Of a DNA stretch of 6,618 nucleotides, positions 1-6,293 are shown piece after piece. The notes beneath the pieces were generated by a model that was not told the origin of the DNA, ran no database searches, and was given only the letters and a program-made list of their open reading frames with translations. The DNA comes from Pseudomonadota bacterium. Its GTDB lineage: Bacteria > Pseudomonadota > Alphaproteobacteria > Sphingomonadales > Sphingomonadaceae. The stretch is taken from positions 1-6,618 of the forward strand of contig CAUJJQ010000192.1 of NCBI GenBank assembly GCA_963205285.1, given 5' to 3'. The position numbers and the translations under genes were made by a program. Numbering within the stretch: the stretch's first letter is position 1; each line of letters opens with the position of its first letter.

Positions 1-135
1 GGGGCAGACAGCCTCGACATCGTTGAATTGGTGATGGCCTTTGAAGAAGAATTCGACGTGGAAATCCCCGACGAAGCGGCTGAAAAAATCGGCACCGTCA
101 AGGATGCGATTGATTTCATCAACGCCGCGAACTGA
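1..135 (+). CDS. acpP: Acyl carrier protein AcpP, 3' end only
   Basis: This is the C-terminal 44 residues of the acyl carrier protein that carries growing acyl chains on a 4'-phosphopantetheine arm during type II fatty-acid synthesis in the cytosol. The reading frame is open from the first base and ends at TGA 133-135. The fragment begins G-A-D-S-L, the phosphopantetheine attachment motif; the modified serine is codon 10-12. The acidic recognition helix II follows ([20 protein letters not shown]), then the conserved end of helix III and helix IV ([12 protein letters not shown]). Known ACPs are about 78 residues, so roughly the first 33-35 residues lie upstream of the window. The next gene, fabF, encodes an enzyme that uses this protein as substrate carrier, matching the widespread acpP-fabF order. 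Identification is very secure. Confidence 0.96.
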   Translation, partial: GADSLDIVELVMAFEEEFDVEIPDEAAEKIGTVKDAIDFINAAN

Positions 136-282
136 TTTTCGCAAACATATTATCGCGATGGTGCCCTAGCATCGCCGTGGTGAATTTCGGCCCCCCGGCA
201 CCTGTGCGTTCCAAAAGCGCATTGGTAAACCGGGGGGTCGCTGCTATCTGACGCAAGGCATATCGGCGCAGCATGTGCGCCG
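127..282 (+). other. Structured acpP-fabF spacer with a row of stem-loops
   Basis: The spacer between the acpP stop and fabF holds no gene but has several inverted repeats. A 5-bp stem, 127-131 with 138-142, spans the acpP stop codon. A 6-bp stem pairs 155-160 with 170-175 (9-nt loop). The strongest is an 11-bp GC-rich stem, 188-198 with 230-240, with one G-U pair; its 31-nt loop holds a smaller 4-bp stem (205-208 with 218-221). A perfect 7-bp stem follows, 264-270 with 276-282, with a 5-nt loop. None is followed by a clear T tract, so these are not classic intrinsic terminators. They may limit read-through or set mRNA processing between abundant acpP message and less abundant fabF message; that role is inferred. 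Confidence 0.6.
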
Positions 283-304
283 TTGGTGGATTTTCGGGTG
301 AAAT

Positions 305-310
305 AAGGGG
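305..310 (+). promoter_or_regulatory. Ribosome binding site of fabF, decides the start
   Basis: AAGGGG lies 6 nt upstream of ATG 317. It directly abuts the in-frame TTG at 311, leaving no room for initiation there. This supports the ATG at 317 as the true fabF start; it also places the conserved M-R-R-I-V-V-T-G sequence at the N-terminus. Confidence 0.75.
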
Positions 311-316
311 TTGAGC

Positions 317-1576
317 ATGCGCCGTATCGTTGTCACCGGACTGGGACTGGTAACGCCCTTGGGTGGGGATGTTGAAACGACTTGGGCCAATTTGCTGGCC
401 AGTAAATCTGGCGCGGGGCGGATTACCCATTTCGATACAAGCGATCAGAAATGCCATATTGCGTGCGAGGTTAAGGGTGCGGACCATCCATGGGGTTTTG
501 ACCCCAACAAGCGCGTCGACGTTAAAACCCAGCGGCAGGTTGACCCCTTCATCATCTTTGGCATCGATGCGGCGGGCCAAGCGTTGGAGGATGCGGGCCT
601 TACCGATATGGATGATGCGATGCGCCTGCGCGCGGGCTGTTCGATCGGCGCGGGGATTGGCGGCCTGCCGGGGATTGAAAGCGAATCGCTGGTGCTTGCC
701 GAAAAGGGGCCGGGCCGCGTCAGCCCGCATTTCGTCCATGGCCGGCTCATCAACCTTATTTCCGGGCAGGTCAGCATCAAATATGGGCTGATGGGCCCCA
801 ATCATGCGGTGGTGACCGCCTGTTCGACCGGCGCACACTCGATTGGCGATGCCGCGCGGATGATCCGTGATGATGATGCCGACATCATGCTGGCGGGCGG
901 TGCAGAGGCGACCATCTGCCCCATCGGCATTGCCGGATTTGCACAGGCGCGCGCGCTATGCACCGCGTTTAACGACGAACCCGAACGCGCCAGCCGCCCC
1001 TATGACAAGGACAGGGACGGTTTTGTGATGGGTGAGGGGGCGGGCGTGCTCGTCCTCGAAGAATATGAACATGCCAAGGCGCGCGGCGCAAAAATCTATG
1101 CCGAAGTCGTGGGGTACGGTCTGTCGGGCGATGCCTATCACGTCACCGCGCCGCATCCCGAAGGCTTTGGGGCCTATCGCGCGATGGAAATGGCGCTGAA
1201 AAAGGCGGGAATGACACCCGCCGACATTGATTATATCAACGCGCACGGCACATCGACGATGGCCGACACCATCGAACTGGGCGCGGTAAAGCGGCTGTTT
1301 GGCGATGCCATTGGCCATGTGTCGATGAGCTCGACCAAATCGGCGATCGGCCATTTGCTGGGCGGCGCTGGCGCGGTGGAAGCAATTTTCTGCATCCTCG
1401 CGCTGCGCGATCAGATTGTGCCCCCGACGCTCAACCTCGACACGCCGGATGAGGGGACGGACGGGGTTGACCTTGTCCCCCATGTCGCGCGCAAACGGAC
1501 GGTAAAGGCGGTGCTGAACAATAGTTTCGGCTTTGGCGGCACCAATGCCAGTCTGGTCATGAAGGCGGTGGATTAA
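317..1576 (+). CDS. fabF: 3-oxoacyl-ACP synthase II (KAS II), FabF
   Basis: FabF condenses malonyl-ACP with an acyl-ACP, releasing CO2, in the elongation step of type II fatty-acid synthesis in the cytosol. The product is 419 residues, close to the usual 410-420, and covers both thiolase-fold halves. The nucleophile is Cys169 in VTACSTGA. The two active-site histidines are His310 (NAHGTST) and His346 (SAIGH), and the supporting lysine is Lys341 (SSTKSAIGH): the Cys-His-His set of KAS I/II enzymes, not the Cys-His-Asn set of KAS III. The glycine-rich end NNSFGFGGTNASLV is intact. An in-frame TTG at 311 would add two residues, but Shine-Dalgarno spacing favours ATG 317. It follows acpP, its substrate carrier, and is 3 bp from mltG, so the two are almost certainly co-transcribed. 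FabB and FabF are hard to separate by sequence alone; the acpP link favours FabF. Confidence 0.96.
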   Translation: MRRIVVTGLGLVTPLGGDVETTWANLLASKSGAGRITHFDTSDQKCHIACEVKGADHPWGFDPNKRVDVKTQRQVDPFIIFGIDAAGQALEDAGLTDMDDAMRLRAGCSIGAGIGGLPGIESESLVLAEKGPGRVSPHFVHGRLINLISGQVSIKYGLMGPNHAVVTACSTGAHSIGDAARMIRDDDADIMLAGGAEATICPIGIAGFAQARALCTAFNDEPERASRPYDKDRDGFVMGEGAGVLVLEEYEHAKARGAKIYAEVVGYGLSGDAYHVTAPHPEGFGAYRAMEMALKKAGMTPADIDYINAHGTSTMADTIELGAVKRLFGDAIGHVSMSSTKSAIGHLLGGAGAVEAIFCILALRDQIVPPTLNLDTPDEGTDGVDLVPHVARKRTVKAVLNNSFGFGGTNASLVMKAVD

Positions 1577-1579
1577 CCC

Positions 1580-2521
1580 GTGCGAGCGCGCGCGGGCCTC
1601 TTGGCCCTGATGCTGGCGCTGATGCTCGCCGCCTGTTCGGGCGGTGCACCGCGCAATGCTGATTTCGTCATTCCAGACGGGGCGAGCGTACGCCGCGCCG
1701 CGACCATAATGGAAGATGCAGGCGCAATATCCGATGCGGATGCCTTTGTCCGCCATGTGCGGCTGTTCGGTGGCAGCGGCTCGATAAAGCCCGGCGAATA
1801 TGCGGTGCGCGCGGGCACCAGCCAGTCGGACGTGCTGGCGATGTTACAGGCCGGACGGGTCATCCAGCATATGATCATGGTGCCAGAGGGGATGCCGTCG
1901 ATCATGGTATATGACCGGCTGATGGCCAACCCGCTGCTGACCGGCAGCATCACCGTGCCGGCAGAGGGCAGCATATTGCCCGACAGTTACGCCATAAGGC
2001 GCGGTGAAACGCGCGCGACTGTCGTTGCGCGGATGCAGGCAGCGATGGACAGGGCGTGGGCGCGCGCATGGGCAGACCGCAGCGAAAATGCGGTGCCGAC
2101 CAACCGGGTGGAGGCGATGACGCTGGCGTCGATCATCGAAAAGGAAACGGCAAAGGCCAGCGAACGCCGCCGCGTCGCCGCCGTCTATTCGAACCGTTTG
2201 CGCCGGGGCATCATGCTGCAAGCCGACCCGACGATTATTTACCCGATTACGCGCGGCAAGGCGCTCGGGCGGCGCATCCGCCGGTCGGAAATCGACGCGG
2301 TCAATGATTATAATACTTATGCGATGCGCGGTTTGCCGGTGGGGCCGATTGCCAACCCAGGGCTTGCCTCCATCCGTGCCGCGTTAAACCCCGAATCGAG
2401 CGATTATCTCTATTTCGTGGCGGACGGCAGCGGCGGGCATATTTTTGCACGCACGCTGGCCGAACATAACCGCAATGTCGCGCGCTGGCGCGCCATCCGC
2501 CGCGAACGGGGGGAGATTTAG
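1580..2521 (+). CDS. mltG: Endolytic murein transglycosylase MltG (YceG family)
   Basis: MltG cleaves nascent peptidoglycan glycan strands in the periplasm to leave 1,6-anhydro-MurNAc ends and is thought to set strand length. The 313-residue product has a LysM-like N-terminal part (about residues 28-90) and the YceG catalytic domain (about 100-305). The family signature LASIIEKETAKASERRRVA contains the expected catalytic glutamate, Glu187 (equivalent to E. coli Glu218), followed by NRLRRGIMLQADPTIIYPI. The C-terminal YLYFVADGSGGHIF block is present. The start is GTG, 3 bp after fabF, with GGTGG at 1567-1571 and 8-nt spacing. Unusually, the N-terminus is a short hydrophobic stretch ending L16-A17-A18-C19, a good lipobox, with Ser at +2; family members normally keep an uncleaved transmembrane helix. 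Whether Cys19 is lipidated is inference. Co-transcription with fabF is likely. Confidence 0.93.
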   Translation: MRARAGLLALMLALMLAACSGGAPRNADFVIPDGASVRRAATIMEDAGAISDADAFVRHVRLFGGSGSIKPGEYAVRAGTSQSDVLAMLQAGRVIQHMIMVPEGMPSIMVYDRLMANPLLTGSITVPAEGSILPDSYAIRRGETRATVVARMQAAMDRAWARAWADRSENAVPTNRVEAMTLASIIEKETAKASERRRVAAVYSNRLRRGIMLQADPTIIYPITRGKALGRRIRRSEIDAVNDYNTYAMRGLPVGPIANPGLASIRAALNPESSDYLYFVADGSGGHIFARTLAEHNRNVARWRAIRRERGEI

Positions 2522-2529
2522 GGGCGCAT

Positions 2530-2551
2530 ATCCGAAACTATCGTTTCGGAT
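2530..2551. repeat. Small hairpin A of the compound palindrome
   Basis: A perfect 9-bp inverted repeat (2530-2538 with 2543-2551) around a 4-nt TATC loop lies 8 bp after the mltG stop. Its arm begins ATCCGAAAC. No T tract follows on either strand, so it is not a textbook terminator, although it could protect the 3' end of mltG mRNA. It shares the arm core CGAAA/TTTCG with hairpin B at 2640-2665, on the other side of the central palindrome. Confidence 0.75.
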
Positions 2552-2560
2552 GGCACGGCA

Positions 2561-2631
2561 CCAGCCCACTCCCCCACCCGGCCACCCACGGGATGGTATC
2601 TTATGGGTGGCCGGGTGGGGGAGTGGGCTGG
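2561..2631. repeat. Perfect 28-bp inverted repeat with a 15-nt loop
   Basis: The arms 2561-2588 and 2604-2631 are exact reverse complements over 28 bp; the intervening loop is 15 nt (2589-2603). Pairing stops sharply at both ends. The left arm is rich in CCC, CCACC and CCGGCCACCC, the right arm in GGG. The same palindrome read on either strand gives proline- or glycine-rich shadow frames, which explains spurious small reading frames here. It sits in the middle of the mltG/membrane-protein convergent spacer, 9 bp from hairpin A and 8 bp from hairpin B. It could act as a bidirectional transcription barrier, but with no T tract a dispersed intergenic repeat (REP/BIME-like or MITE-like) is at least as likely. 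No transposase is nearby. Confidence 0.9.
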
Positions 2632-2639
2632 AACAGCGC

Positions 2640-2665
2640 CGAAATTCGTATGTCTGCGAATTTCG
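2640..2665. repeat. Small hairpin B of the compound palindrome
   Basis: A perfect 9-bp inverted repeat (2640-2648 with 2657-2665; arm CGAAATTCG) surrounds an 8-nt loop. It lies 12 bp beyond the stop codon of the minus-strand membrane-protein gene, mirroring the position of hairpin A relative to mltG. As with A, no T tract follows. Confidence 0.75.
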
Positions 2666-2677
2666 AGAAAATAGCGT

Positions 2678-3136
2678 TTAGCGCAATTGCCCCTGACCAT
2701 CGCAGACCTTGGTCCACCATAGTTGGAAACCGCCGATTGCCCCGATAACCAGCGGAAAAATGGCGACGCTCAGCCCCTTGTCCGCCACCAAATCGGTCAT
2801 CAACAGGCTGCGGCTGAACTGGATGATGATGCACAGCAACGACAGGGCAAATAACCAAAAGGCGACCCGCCGTTTCAACAGCAGTGCAACTGCCGCGACC
2901 ACGCCTGAAATGGTCGCCGTGCCATAAACCCACCACGCCCACTGCGGCATGGCGGCCAATTCACGCGCGGTCACCGGATCGCTTTGGGCCAGCGCGGTCA
3001 GATCCATCGTCGATTGCATATAAAATGCGGCAAGCCCGATCAGGTTCCAGACCAACAGGCCGACCCCCACGATCCACATGCCGCGCGGCGCGGTGGTCGT
3101 TCCAGTGGTTGCCGCAGCACCATTTTCCTCAGCCAT
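2678..3136 (-). CDS. Small four-helix integral membrane protein, function unknown
   Basis: The product is 152 residues. A polar Ala/Thr-rich N-terminus (1-18) is followed by four hydrophobic segments at about 20-40 (MWIVGVGLLVWNLIGLAAFY), 66-87, 91-112 and 121-141. The loop between helices 1 and 2 holds an A-A-M-P-Q-W-A-W-W motif. The layout resembles a small family of alphaproteobacterial membrane proteins of about 140-150 residues, often loosely annotated as sugar transporter without experimental support; that link is from memory. The start is supported by GGGGAGGGG just upstream on the minus strand. It converges on mltG across the palindromic element and diverges from the tRNA gene. A CATAAT -10-like hexamer (3154-3159, minus strand) could belong to its promoter, but no good -35 is seen. 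The gene is real with good confidence; no function is assigned. Confidence 0.82.
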   Translation of the reverse strand: MAEENGAAATTGTTTAPRGMWIVGVGLLVWNLIGLAAFYMQSTMDLTALAQSDPVTARELAAMPQWAWWVYGTATISGVVAAVALLLKRRVAFWLFALSLLCIIIQFSRSLLMTDLVADKGLSVAIFPLVIGAIGGFQLWWTKVCDGQGQLR

Positions 3137-3224
3137 ATTCCCCTCCCCAACATATTATGTCGGGCAAAACTGCGCGCATTTTCAGGCGATGGCAAGCGCG
3201 GCTATTTTGTGCGGATGGAGGTGC

Positions 3225-3253
3225 TTGACCAGCCGCAGACGGGTGCCTATAGC
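3225..3253 (+). promoter_or_regulatory. Sigma-70-type promoter of the tRNA gene
   Basis: A -35 TTGACC (3225-3230) and a -10 TATAGC (3248-3253) are separated by 17 nt, optimal spacing for the housekeeping sigma factor. The -10 is followed by a GC-rich discriminator, as is common for stable-RNA genes. Transcription would start near 3260, leaving a leader of about 35 nt before the tRNA. Confidence 0.7.
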
Positions 3254-3263
3254 CCGCGCCGCG

Positions 3264-3284
3264 CCCCCTGTCTTCGGGGGTTTT
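3264..3284 (+). terminator. Terminator-shaped hairpin in the tRNA leader
   Basis: CCCCC (3264-3268) pairs with GGGGG (3276-3280) around a 7-nt loop and is followed at once by TTTT (3281-3284), the form of a small intrinsic terminator. It lies between the predicted promoter and the tRNA, 10 nt before the mature 5' end, so it may instead be an RNase P leader structure or an attenuator. The stem is short; activity is uncertain. Confidence 0.4.
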
Positions 3285-3294
3285 GCCATATAGT

Positions 3295-3371
3295 GGCGGA
3301 GTAGCTCAGCTGGTTAGAGCAGCGGAATCATAATCCGCGTGTCGGGGGTTCGAGTCCCTCCTCCGCTACCA
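3295..3371 (+). tRNA. tRNA-Met (anticodon CAU, elongator type)
   Basis: A complete 77-nt tRNA with encoded CCA folds as a cloverleaf. The acceptor stem pairs GGCGGAG (3295-3301) with CTCCGCT (3361-3367), with a G-U first pair. The D stem is GCTC/GAGC. The anticodon stem is GCGGA (3322-3326) with TCCGC (3334-3338), and its ATCATAA loop puts CAT at 3329-3331. The T stem is GGGGG/CCCTC with a TTCGAGT loop. CAU can be elongator Met, initiator fMet or lysidine-modified Ile2. The paired G-U acceptor end argues against initiator type (C1-A72 mismatch), and the overall sequence matches what I recall of alphaproteobacterial elongator tRNA-Met. Ile2 is the alternative. It has its own promoter at 3225-3253. 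Confidence 0.93.
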
Positions 3372-3418
3372 TTTCCCGATATTTGACTTTGTGCGCCAGT
3401 CGGCGCTGAAATGCCGAT

Positions 3419-4414
3419 ATGGCAAAATGGGTTCGCAGTGGCGCGCTGGAATATGCACCCCAATTGGTCGCTGAACTCGGCGGCGATTATGCGCTGCTCG
3501 CGCGGCAGCTTGGTCTGCCCGATGATCCGATGGCGCAGCCTGACCTGCCGGTGCAGGTCGAAAATGCGCAAGCGTTGCTTCAACACGCGCAAACCATGTT
3601 GGGGGAGGAATGTTTCGGTCTGCGTTTGGGTGGCTTGCAGGCCATGACGCTGTTCGGAGCGATGGCACCGCTCTTTACCAGCGCCGAAACCATCGGCGCG
3701 CTGTTGGCAGACATGGCGAATTTTTTCCCACTGCATACGCAAGGGACGATTGTCGGGCTTGTCCGGGAAGCAGATGGCCTGTCGCTCAGCTATGAAATGG
3801 CGGTGGGGGCGGGGGCGTCGCAGCGTCAAGTGATCGAACTGGGCTTTGGTATTTTGTGCACCGAATTGCGCCGCCATGTGCCACAATGGGTGCCATCGGC
3901 CATCTATCTGCGCCACGCTGCGCCCGCCAATCGGCATTGGCACCGACGCATTTTGGGGCCGCATATTTTTTACAATGCCGAACGCAACGCCGTATTTATT
4001 GACACGGAAATGCTGGAACAGCCCTGTCTTGGCGCCGACCGGCAAATGCATGATGCGTTGCGCGCGCAATATCATCTGGCGCGGCGCAGCGCATCGGGGC
4101 TGATTGTCGTGCAGGTTGAAATATTGGTCCGCGCGATGCTGCCCTTTGCCGCGATGGATCTGGCGCGCATCGCCAAAATGCTCGGCCATTCGCGCCGCAC
4201 GCTGCAACGGCGTCTGGCCGATGAGGGCACGTCGTTCGCCGCCATTGTCGATCAGGCGCGCGCCAGTTTGGCGCATAATTACCTCAGCGAATCGACGCTA
4301 TCGGTCGGGCAAATCGCGGAAATATTGCAATTTTCGGAAAGCAGCGCGCTCAGCCGCTTCCTGCGCCATCGCCTTGGCCTTTCCCCCCGCGAGATACGGC
4401 GGATGGCGCATTGA
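3419..4414 (+). CDS. AraC-family transcriptional regulator
   Basis: This 331-residue protein has the two-part layout of AraC regulators with an arabinose_bd-type N-terminal sensor domain (about residues 15-210) and a C-terminal DNA-binding domain (about 235-331). The first helix-turn-helix is near residues 246-270 (MDLARIAKMLGHSRRTLQRR). The second is near 295-325 (SVGQIAEILQFSESSALSRF), followed by the typical RHRLGLSPREIRR end. This architecture is shared with OruR-like regulators that sense small metabolites. ATG 3419 is chosen because the upstream in-frame codons soon reach a stop and no alternative start is present; the Shine-Dalgarno sequence is weak. Its stop lies 3 bp from the stop of the convergent SDR gene, suggesting that it controls the sulfatase-cupin-SDR operon, though this is inferred from proximity. 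The ligand is unknown. Confidence 0.9.
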   Translation: MAKWVRSGALEYAPQLVAELGGDYALLARQLGLPDDPMAQPDLPVQVENAQALLQHAQTMLGEECFGLRLGGLQAMTLFGAMAPLFTSAETIGALLADMANFFPLHTQGTIVGLVREADGLSLSYEMAVGAGASQRQVIELGFGILCTELRRHVPQWVPSAIYLRHAAPANRHWHRRILGPHIFYNAERNAVFIDTEMLEQPCLGADRQMHDALRAQYHLARRSASGLIVVQVEILVRAMLPFAAMDLARIAKMLGHSRRTLQRRLADEGTSFAAIVDQARASLAHNYLSESTLSVGQIAEILQFSESSALSRFLRHRLGLSPREIRRMAH

Positions 4415-4417
4415 CCT

Positions 4418-5251
4418 TCACGATTTTGCTGCCGCCAGAAACCCGATATCGCGGGAGCTGTTGATCGCCACGCGCCGCGCGATCCGTCGTGACAGGCGCA
4501 TCATCGTACATAAAAGTCGCGCATATGGCCCCGACCGAACGAGGGGCACGCCGCGTTCGACCCCACGCACTATGTCGCGCGCGATGACATCGGGCGCGCA
4601 CCCCTTTTTGTCATAATAGGTTTGCAGCCGTTCGATCTGTGCGGGCCGTATGCCGGGTGACAAATTGCGGCTAGCCTTGACGATATTGGTGTTGACGATC
4701 CCCGGCGCGACCATCGTGACCCTGATCGGCGTATCATGCAGTTCCATCGCCAGCACTTCGGAAAGCCCCACCACCGCATGCTTCGACGCGGCATAGGCGG
4801 CCATCGACGCGGTCGGCGCAAAGCCAGCGGTGGACGCTACATTGACAATGGAGCCAGCCCGGCCGGATGCGCGCATGGCGGGCAAAAAGGCCTGAATTAC
4901 CCGCACCATGCCGATGACATTTATGTCGATCACCCTTTGCCACTCGGCAATCGACGTGTCTTCAAACGCGCCGAGATAGCCGATGCCAGCATTGTTTATC
5001 AGCACATCGACCCCGCCGGTGGTGCGCTGAACCTCCTGCGCCAGCTGTGCGACATCCTCTGCCGAACTGATATTACAGGCGATGGTCGTGCGCGCGTTGA
5101 GCCGCGCACCCTCCCGCCTCAGCGCTTCGGGGTCGATGTCGGAAAGGATCAGCGTTGCGCCGCGCGCGGCAAATGCCTCGGCACAGGCAAGGCCAATTCC
5201 CGACGCTGCCCCGGTGATGAGGACGCGCGCGCCGTCAATCTGAAATGCCAT
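4418..5251 (-). CDS. Short-chain dehydrogenase/reductase (SDR, classical type)
   Basis: This is an NAD(P)-dependent oxidoreductase of 277 residues that would interconvert an alcohol and a ketone on an unknown substrate in the cytosol. The Rossmann motif TGxxxGxG is T13-G20 (TGAASGIG). Asp38 at the end of strand beta-2 favours NAD(H) over NADP(H). N86-N-A-G89 and the catalytic tetrad Asn111, Ser140, Tyr153 and Lys157 (YAASK) are all present. The tail after residue 245 is basic and longer than in minimal 250-residue SDRs. The ATG is 5 bp downstream of the cupin stop, and its Shine-Dalgarno TGAGG overlaps that TGA stop, so translation is probably coupled. It is the last gene of the sulfatase-cupin-SDR operon and converges on the AraC gene with no terminator between. 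Confidence 0.93.
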   Translation of the reverse strand: MAFQIDGARVLITGAASGIGLACAEAFAARGATLILSDIDPEALRREGARLNARTTIACNISSAEDVAQLAQEVQRTTGGVDVLINNAGIGYLGAFEDTSIAEWQRVIDINVIGMVRVIQAFLPAMRASGRAGSIVNVASTAGFAPTASMAAYAASKHAVVGLSEVLAMELHDTPIRVTMVAPGIVNTNIVKASRNLSPGIRPAQIERLQTYYDKKGCAPDVIARDIVRGVERGVPLVRSGPYARLLCTMMRLSRRIARRVAINSSRDIGFLAAAKS

Positions 5252-5256
5252 CTGCC

Positions 5257-5748
5257 TCAGCCCGCAAAGCTGGTGACATCGCGCGGTTCAATGCCCTGTT
5301 CGGCGCAATAGGCGAGGTAGCGTTCGACCATCGTGCGCCAATTTTCAATTGCGACGACCTGTCCCGCATCATCGGTGTAGAGGAGGTCGCCGACCGTGAT
5401 GTTGAGCGTGATGACTTCATCGCCATGCCCCGGCACCGCCTCTGCCGTGTGCGCGCTGGCGGCAGTTTCAAAGACGACGCTGCCCGGCAGGGCGACCCAG
5501 TCATGTTCCTTGTACCGCCACGCCCCGGCAATCGTATATACGATGACCGTGCCGCTATGGTGGTGGCGCGGCAATTGCATTGAAACCGGCGCCTTCAAAA
5601 AGGTGATGGTTTCGCCGCGCACCGGGTCGGCCTTGAGCAATTTGATATGCACGTCATTGCTATAGGGGGCAAAGGGCACCCAGGGCAGCGACGCATCATC
5701 AATCAGCGCGGTGTCCACATGTTCAAAAGCCATCGGCATCCTGGTCAT
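5257..5748 (-). CDS. Cupin protein, 2,4'-dihydroxyacetophenone dioxygenase-like
   Basis: The 163-residue protein is a single-domain cupin. The metal-binding region is R61-H62-H63-H64 followed by GTVIVYTIAGAWRYKEHDW; the second half has LPGSVVFETAASAHT with His100. This pattern (histidine cluster, YTxxGxWxYxExDW, GSxxxE...HT) is that of the ChrR-like/2,4'-dihydroxyacetophenone dioxygenase cupins, iron enzymes that cleave a C-C bond next to a carbonyl with O2. The true substrate is unknown and an isomerase or binding role is possible. ATG 5748 is preferred over an upstream in-frame TTG (5763) because GGAAGGA lies 6 nt before it. It starts 23 bp after the sulfatase stop and ends 5 bp before the SDR, so it is the middle gene of the operon. 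Confidence 0.85.
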   Translation of the reverse strand: MTRMPMAFEHVDTALIDDASLPWVPFAPYSNDVHIKLLKADPVRGETITFLKAPVSMQLPRHHHSGTVIVYTIAGAWRYKEHDWVALPGSVVFETAASAHTAEAVPGHGDEVITLNITVGDLLYTDDAGQVVAIENWRTMVERYLAYCAEQGIEPRDVTSFAG

Positions 5749-5754
5749 AATCTT

Positions 5755-5761
5755 TCCTTCC
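5755..5761 (-). promoter_or_regulatory. Ribosome binding site of the cupin gene, decides the start
   Basis: GGAAGGA on the minus strand is 6 nt upstream of ATG 5748. The upstream in-frame TTG (5763) overlaps this site, so the ATG is the better start. Confidence 0.75.
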
Positions 5762-5771
5762 AATCACTTTT

Positions 5772-6293
5772 TCAGGGGTGAGCAGGCGGCGGCGCGGCCT
5801 GCAAAATGGGGGCGACATCAATGGTCACGTTGCGGATGGCGCCGGTGAATTGTGGGGCATCGCCGCCGTAATTTTCAATGACCGGTGTGCCGCTGTCATC
5901 GCCAACATCGGCGCCATCACTTGCCGAAAAAGCCATCGGCTGGGTGCGGTCAATCCGCCCCTCGGCCAGCAGATTTCCGTTGGCATAGAGGCGGCCATTC
6001 CCGCCGGCGCCGAGGCCGCCCTCATAGGTAAATTCAAACCGCAGCTCGACATCACCCGCCGGCAATGTGGTGGGGGCAGTGATGGTGAAACGCTGCATGT
6101 TGAGGAAATTATAGGTAAAGCCGGGCCGACCATCCTGCACATAGAGGCTCCAGCCACCAAAGCGCCCGCCCTGCGCGATGACCGCGCCATTGGCCGGTGC
6201 GCCCGATGTCGCGCCTGCCAGCTGCGCGGTGATCGCAAAGCTGCGGTTTTTGATGTTGAGGAACGTATTTTCACTCATCGCGCGCATCCCGGG
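5772..6293 (-). pseudogene. Arylsulfatase, C-terminal piece after an in-frame stop
   Basis: This continues the sulfatase frame without shift after TAG 6294-6296. The first residues, PGMRAMSENTFLNIKNRSF, match the block that follows the nucleotide-sugar-like hinge in AtsA-type arylsulfatases. Further conserved stretches are VIAQGGRFGGWSLYV, the lectin-like LPAGDVELRFEF, and RTQPMAFSASDGADVG, ending in an Ala/Pro-rich tail. This is the beta-sandwich C-terminal domain of the sulfatase and lacks the catalytic formylglycine site, so it cannot be an enzyme alone. A possible restart at ATG 6287 (171 residues) has no good Shine-Dalgarno sequence. Read by itself it would be called a hypothetical protein; its origin is clear only with the upstream piece. 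The stop is 23 bp before the cupin start. Confidence 0.82.

Noticed and set aside
311..316. TTG at 311 as start of fabF
   Set aside because: The Shine-Dalgarno sequence abuts it directly; ATG 317 has 6-nt spacing and gives the family N-terminus.
119..838. 239-codon open frame on the minus strand opposite acpP/fabF
   Set aside because: It is antisense to unmistakable fabF sequence with all catalytic motifs, has no recognisable domain, and long antisense frames are expected in GC-rich DNA.
956..1756. 266-codon minus-strand frame over fabF/mltG
   Set aside because: Shadow frame spanning two real genes and their junction; composition rich in Arg, His and Gln with no domain.
2445..2681. Small proline/glycine-rich reading frames across the mltG end and palindrome
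   Set aside because: They arise from the C-rich and G-rich arms of the inverted repeat and have no start signal or family resemblance.
3383..3411. TTGACT as a promoter for the AraC gene
   Set aside because: No acceptable -10 hexamer occurs at 16-18 nt spacing; evidence is too weak to annotate.
3314..4276. 320-codon minus-strand frame
   Set aside because: It runs antisense through the AraC regulator and into the tRNA; no protein family is recognisable, while the plus-strand frame has clear HTH motifs.
5749..5763. TTG at 5763 as start of the cupin gene
   Set aside because: It overlaps the ribosome binding site of the better ATG at 5748.
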